Assembly: GCA_963693365.1 (NCBI GenBank)
Contig: CAVNZM010000001.1
Coordinates: forward strand, 124,001 to 188,000
Length of the DNA: 64,000 bases
Reading direction: 5' to 3'
DNA from: Amoebidium appalachense
Lineage: Eukaryota > Ichthyosporea
Positions 42,758 to 64,000 of this stretch are shown here, piece by piece. How positions within the stretch are numbered: position 1 is the first letter of the stretch; each line of letters opens with the position of its first letter. Made by a program: the position numbers and the translations under genes. The notes under the pieces were generated by a model, which was not told where the DNA came from, made no database searches, and worked only from the letters and a program-made list of their open reading frames with translations.

Positions 42758-42782
42758 GGGGGGGGGAGGGGGGGCCGGGGGA

Positions 42783-42814
<32 letters not shown>

Positions 42815-42816
42815 GG
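42690..42816. repeat. G-homopolymer cluster
   Basis: A ~58-nt G run with nearby shorter runs and a CCGGGGGAGCCCGGGGCGGG junction. Intergenic; no coding content. Confidence 0.9.
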
Positions 42817-42819
42817 CTA

Positions 42820-44220
42820 AAAAAGCCCACCGAGGTTAAAATTTGTAGGGTCCCGCAAAAGTTTTATGATTCTTTTAGTTGTCGAGATGGGACTGAGAAC
42901 GTGCTACTTGATCTTCCTTCCAAATTCATTCTCAGCCACACCATGCAGTCTCCCCTCCAAGCTCCACGGCCCCGAGGGGAGAGAGCCCCTCCCCCTGCCC
43001 CGCCCCCCCTGCCCGCTTCCGCCCCTCCCCCCTGGCAGTCCCCCCTCCCCCCCCCCCCCCCCCCCTGCCTGGAATGTGGAATCCCGAAGCCTGCATGCAA
43101 CGCCTTAGCTTTCAACAAAAACAGTAGTCCCGTCATTATGATCATTAAAAGAAAAAGCAAGAGCAAAATACATCGACTGTTTTGAAACCATAATGCTAAT
43201 AGATATACACAGGGACGGCTGCACATACGTCTCCGGGTCTTATCCGATGTGTCTTGGTCGCGGTACGTCCACGTGGCAACAATCATGCGTGCGCTGTCAT
43301 CGTGTTTGTATCTGCATCAATTGGTGCCATTGAATGAGATAGCTCTAGGTACCGTGTGTATGTTTATGGCGTTTGAAGTGAATGAGTGTGTTCCATGGGC
43401 ATGTGTACTGGGCACAAACTCATATAATTGCATTAATCTGCGTGCTGTGCATATATATATCATGCATGAGAGGATAAATTGAAAAGGGGCACAAAGGCGG
43501 GTATGGGCATCGACGTTTTGAAGTAGGATTGAAGTAGGTTTTCTCACGCCAACCAGGGTACTTGTGATAGGTTGCATAACCTCTACTAGAAGACACCTCA
43601 GACTTGTAGGACAGACCTTCTCTTGTTCAACGTCTCATTCTCCACTATCCATCCTTTTACTGTGCATGCGCTCCACAGTCGAGGTCACTTAGTATATCTG
43701 TTTCTATTTTTATTTTTATCCCGTTTTGTTCCCGGAGGGACCCCCAGGGGCCCTGTAAGGACTGCAGTACCGTCTTCCACGAAGCACCGACTATACTACT
43801 ACCTAGATACTACATACAGTTCCATGAGCTAAACTAACACTCCATTGATAATCCTCATTATTTGTGCACACTTGGCCCAGGTTTTTCATCCCAGCCTCGC
43901 TGATTAGGCATATCAAACGTATCATTTTTTTTATGCCCAGGCGACACAAATGCACATACACCTTTAAGAACTTTGTGAGTCATGCACCGATGGCTAGGTG
44001 TATCATGATCATCCAAACCACATACACACCGTGAGGGCACATTCAGATGAAGGTGCCCGTGACACAAAAAAGGAAAACGTGCCGGAATAATATGTGACCT
44101 CTACTGTGTATGTTTGTTCAGGGCGAGCAGTCATAGTATTTGAAATCTTCACCGGTTATCCCGACTTCATGTAGAAACACGCACCGTGACACCTTGAAAC
44201 ACAACACACGCACGCACGCG

Positions 44221-44254
<34 letters not shown>

Positions 44255-44400
44255 CGCACACACACAAAACATGTCACAAGGGATAGTGTTTTCGACTTCA
44301 CATTGAACCCTGTTATATATAAATGTGTGAAGTGATACTATTTAACTCATGTTCTCAGGTTCATTCACACACACCGGTAGATACTGGCGGGACTCGGTAT
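42820..44400. other. Intergenic unique sequence, no supported gene
   Basis: Mixed-composition DNA with short ORFs only. A minus-strand ORF at 43858-44067 contains a Cys/His cluster (CVCGLDDHDTPSHRCMTH) that vaguely resembles the zinc-binding tail of non-LTR reverse transcriptases, but there is no RT domain next to it. A short CA tract is at 44219-44275. Confidence 0.4.
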
Positions 44401-44625
44401 TGACCGCATGTTTAGAAAACATCTTGACCACGAACTTCTATTCGCACACACATACACTCACACTAAGCAACTGATACAAGGCTATTACAAGCACCCGTGT
44501 GTGTATGTTGTGTCAGTTTGTGTGTCACGTCACATAATGTATGTTTTTGTGTGTGAGCTTGTCTGTGTGCGCGCGTGTGTGTCATATGTGTGTGATGTGT
44601 ACTCTGTCCTGTATACTATGTGTGT

Positions 44626-45560
<935 letters not shown>

Positions 45561-45912
45561 CCTGCTACTAACGTCTAAAGTAATCTGGCGATACCGACCC
45601 ACCTTTTCACGACATCTCAATTTATTTGAATACCAAGCCTCACCACGTAAAGGTTGCCTAACGTTGGGAACTCCGAGGCTGGGAAATTCCGAAATCGAGC
45701 AGCTGGATGATCCTCATGGCGCACACCGGAGGCCGTGTCAATCCCTATCCCTTATAGTCGGCAACCTAAACCGCCTTATGCCACGCGGGCCGTCCGTCCC
45801 GAAGTTACTAGTCACAACATTCGCAAGGAACACGTGTCTGGCACATAACATGATGTCCATCATCCATGTTTATCGATCAGCGCGGATTGGGCCCCTAAAA
45901 ACATGCGATAGC

Positions 45913-45961
45913 ATTTCTGATTGGCTGAGGCCGACCGATACATTTTAAGCCAATCAGAAAT
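45913..45961. promoter_or_regulatory. Inverted repeat containing paired CCAAT boxes
   Basis: ATTTCTGATTGGCT (45913-45926) and its exact reverse complement AGCCAATCAGAAAT (45948-45961) flank a 21-bp loop. Each arm carries a CCAAT box in strong NF-Y context (CCAATCAG). A third inverted CCAAT (ATTGG, 45979-45983) follows. This may mark the promoter region of the glycosidase gene about 650 bp downstream or of something on the minus strand. Confidence 0.4.
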
Positions 45962-46089
45962 TAGCCTGGTTCTTTTTTATTGGTTCACTAAAAGTTAGCC
46001 AAAAAAAGATTTCTACTTGAAAATAATAGACATGCTCAAAGAGCGTCATGTACATGATGAGATACCTCTATTACCATGCGCATGTTGAA

Positions 46090-46521
46090 TTAGATATTCC
46101 CACCTTTTTTTATTGTTTTTATTGCCATTGATGCAACCATAAAAAAAGAGTCTGTGTATATGAGAATTATCAATGCCGAAAGTTTTGTGTCATAGCCTCG
46201 GATCACATCTCGCCCTGTTCTGAGGGCCAAGCAGGGCTTGAACTTTACCCTGTAGTCGTCGACGTCTAGGGTCGTCTGTAGATGAACTGAAACCCATACC
46301 GTTAACCAGCACACAGAAACATGCACTGAATAAACTTTACAGGCAAGTAAACAGCGATATATATAATATTGCTGTGTAGCATTAAGTCGGCGCAAAGATT
46401 CGGCCGTAGCCTGACACCCTGCAGCTGAAGTTTCTTTGTGTTCGCCTTGGTATTGATCAAACATATCGAAGCCCGGATCTCTGGGAAGTAATTGGCTGCT
46501 TCGAAATCCGTGAACACACAC
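46090..46521 (-). CDS. Possible ORF divergent from the GH114 gene; not recognised
   Basis: A 143-codon stop-free stretch on the minus strand, about 100 bp from the glycosidase ATG and divergent from it. The composition is ordinary for coding sequence (no repeats), which is unusual for this window, but I recognise no domain. Part of it could be exons of a divergent gene (for example around TLDVDDYRVKFKPCLALRTG). It may equally be chance. Confidence 0.2.
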   Translation of the reverse strand: MCVHGFRSSQLLPRDPGFDMFDQYQGEHKETSAAGCQATAESLRRLNATQQYYIYRCLLACKVYSVHVSVCWLTVWVSVHLQTTLDVDDYRVKFKPCLALRTGRDVIRGYDTKLSALIILIYTDSFFMVASMAIKTIKKGGNI

Positions 46522-46623
46522 AAAGCCACTCGCCGCACCCCCGCCCCTTCACACTAGCCTTGCCTTCATGCAGCACACACGTCTGTTGTGCTTGCATTCT
46601 AGTGTTCTACTTCTATAGCAAAA

Positions 46624-52704
<6,081 letters not shown>

Positions 52705-53911
52705 TTGTACATGCGTGAATTTGTATGAACCCTAGAACTGCAGGTGAAATAACTTGAAAAACCATAGCCCTGCTTAGATAACCTGGAGTTGCTACAGAAT
52801 AACTCACACACTATAAGAGGAGCAAGACTGAGCTGTATGTAAATAAGCTGATTACGTATGTAAACATGCATACAGTTTGCTGGTGTAATTAGTTACACAA
52901 CACGAAATGATGCATAATATGCTAGGAGTCAGATAATAGCATGGCTGTAGGAGCCCATGTACATAGTGTGATATAGAGGCCCGTGAAGTGTTTGTGCACG
53001 CAGAGGATGTATAATTCACAAAGCGATGAACTATAACAGTGCATAATCCCAGAAGAAAGCCGACATTTACAATAAACAATACATCTTTATTAATATCAAA
53101 CACGCAGATCATCACATGCGTGTCATATACCCCACCTGAGAGTTCGCACCTACTGAAATGGGCCAGCAAACCCACACACCACACCTATCATGCACGCACA
53201 AATATGCATACACTTGACTCACTAACGTATCCACCACTGGCGGTGTTCTCACGGCAGCAGGTGTGTGAATGATCAACCTGCACACAAACTTGCTTCACAC
53301 GGTACCCAACCCATATGTCTATGTGTGATATTCTGTCAGATATCCATGTGCCGAAAGGACAATGACGATTCCCCCCCCCCCCCCCCCCCTCACTTCCCAG
53401 GGCCTCCACGGAGTCCTACTCCTACTGACACTTTTATTCTGCCAGAGTAGAAGGCTCCCCCCCCCCCCCCCCTATACGCACATAACCAACCTTCAGACTG
53501 CAGACAGACAGATGTAGAGTCTGACACGAACACCGGTCGACAAACACAACCGCCCATTCGAATTTGCAGAAGAAACACCTGTCATCCTACACTCAGAAAA
53601 CAACCGAGGAATTTTTTTTGTAGAAAGGACGGGGCACAACGTGGCTCTAGCACGTCCTGATCATGGCTGTGCCAGCTAGCGCTAGCCGTTGATAACCTAG
53701 AATTTCATCGTGTCTCCTTGAAAAATAAGAGCTACCCTGGGCACGACCGTCGGCAAACACAAAATAGGGAAAAACCACAAAGCCGCATACTGTAAGCGAA
53801 TGTACATTGTCGAGGTAACAACGGGCCTTTAAATTCTTGGGAGACTCACAGGCACGGTTGTCGGACATTGCAACTTGACATCATCCTCGAAGTTCTCTGT
53901 GCTCACACTTG

Positions 53912-53960
<49 letters not shown>

Positions 53961-54340
53961 CCCGCCCACCCGCACGTACACGCACACGCACGTACGCGCA
54001 CACGCACACGCACACGCACAGTTTCACAACACACGCACTATCTTTGATACAGGTGTAGCTATTATTAAAAAGTGCAATGTGTTTTTGCATCAAACAATCA
54101 TTATCAGGGTCAAGCCTCTGACATGTTTTATTTGCTCCCGGCGTTTTCCTAAACTAACCTAACCCTCCCCCCCCTCCCCCCTCCCCCACCCACCCACCCA
54201 CCCCTTTTCTCAAACCAAACACTGGCATTCGACCTAGCATGAAAAGAAGACTATGCGAGGGGTGGAGAGCAGGAGACAGGCTCCATTGTTGGAAACGAAA
54301 ACTGTAAGGCCCATTCAGTTTGGGACAGAGTACGGCCCTG
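52705..54340. other. Intergenic between convergent GH114 and ZNG1 genes
   Basis: This holds both 3' UTRs, C runs (53370-53389, 53457-53472, 53912-53959) and unique sequence. A 73-codon minus-strand ORF at 53647-53868 (MSDNRACESPKNLKARC...) has ordinary composition but no recognisable family or partner exon. I cannot support a gene. Confidence 0.5.
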
Positions 54341-63992
<9,652 letters not shown>

Positions 63993-64000
63993 TCATACAT

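Noticed and set aside
53647-53868. 73-codon minus-strand ORF
   Set aside because: Ordinary composition but no family, partner exon or promoter signal; retained only as a note in the intergenic entry.

Overview
This is nuclear DNA of an intron-rich eukaryote. Genes are split into 2 to 14 exons by GT-AG introns. Exon phases join into proteins of normal family length, and intron and intergenic DNA is saturated with simple repeats: (GT/CA)n, (TC)n, G or C homopolymers up to about 58 nt, and minisatellites. The gene set (RanGAP, ZNG1/COBW, dual-specificity phosphatase, serine carboxypeptidase, GH114-like glycosidase, DIRS-order retroelement) fits a protist or alga. The exact clade cannot be fixed from the sequence. 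Almost all long ORFs are artefacts of repeats (poly-Gly, poly-Pro, His-Thr, Cys-Val).

Layout. 1-12,078 (minus): a 3'-truncated Ran GTPase-activating protein gene, 14 exons visible, running off the left edge. It encodes a complete RanGAP leucine-rich-repeat domain, an acidic segment, and then the start of a second RanGAP-like domain. 12,079-13,550: divergent intergenic region with a palindromic bZIP-type site. 13,551-22,516 (plus): a six-exon gene for an unrecognised 380-residue helical-repeat (ARM-like) protein. Its fourth intron holds two minisatellite arrays and a tandem duplication that left a truncated copy of exon 5. 24,184-26,802 (minus): two-exon dual-specificity phosphatase. 26,803-30,074: intergenic, with an A+T-rich, hairpin-rich island that looks organellar. 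30,075-35,864 (minus): six-exon serine carboxypeptidase with signal peptide, C-terminal membrane anchor and dileucine tail. 35,957-41,607 (minus): a nearly intact DIRS-order (PAT/Ngaro-like) tyrosine-recombinase retroelement with split direct repeats, inserted 92 bp upstream of the carboxypeptidase ATG. 41,608-46,623: repeat-rich intergenic. 46,624-52,704 (plus): eleven-exon type II membrane protein with Cys-rich repeats, an EGF-like module and a GH114-type glycosidase domain. 54,341-63,393 (minus): thirteen-exon ZNG1 (COBW/CBWD) zinc-chaperone GTPase. 63,394-64,000: its upstream region, with an E2F-like palindrome and a CA microsatellite.

The genes do not form a pathway. They are independent eukaryotic housekeeping or secretory-pathway genes. 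What links them is the intron content. A near-identical ~310-bp element occurs in introns of three different genes in the same orientation relative to transcription, and a second diverged family shares a conserved end and the same orientation. These are candidate introner-like or intron-targeting elements and are the most interesting system-level signal here.

All exon models were built by hand from splice signals, reading-frame continuity and remembered family features. No alignment or expression data were available.
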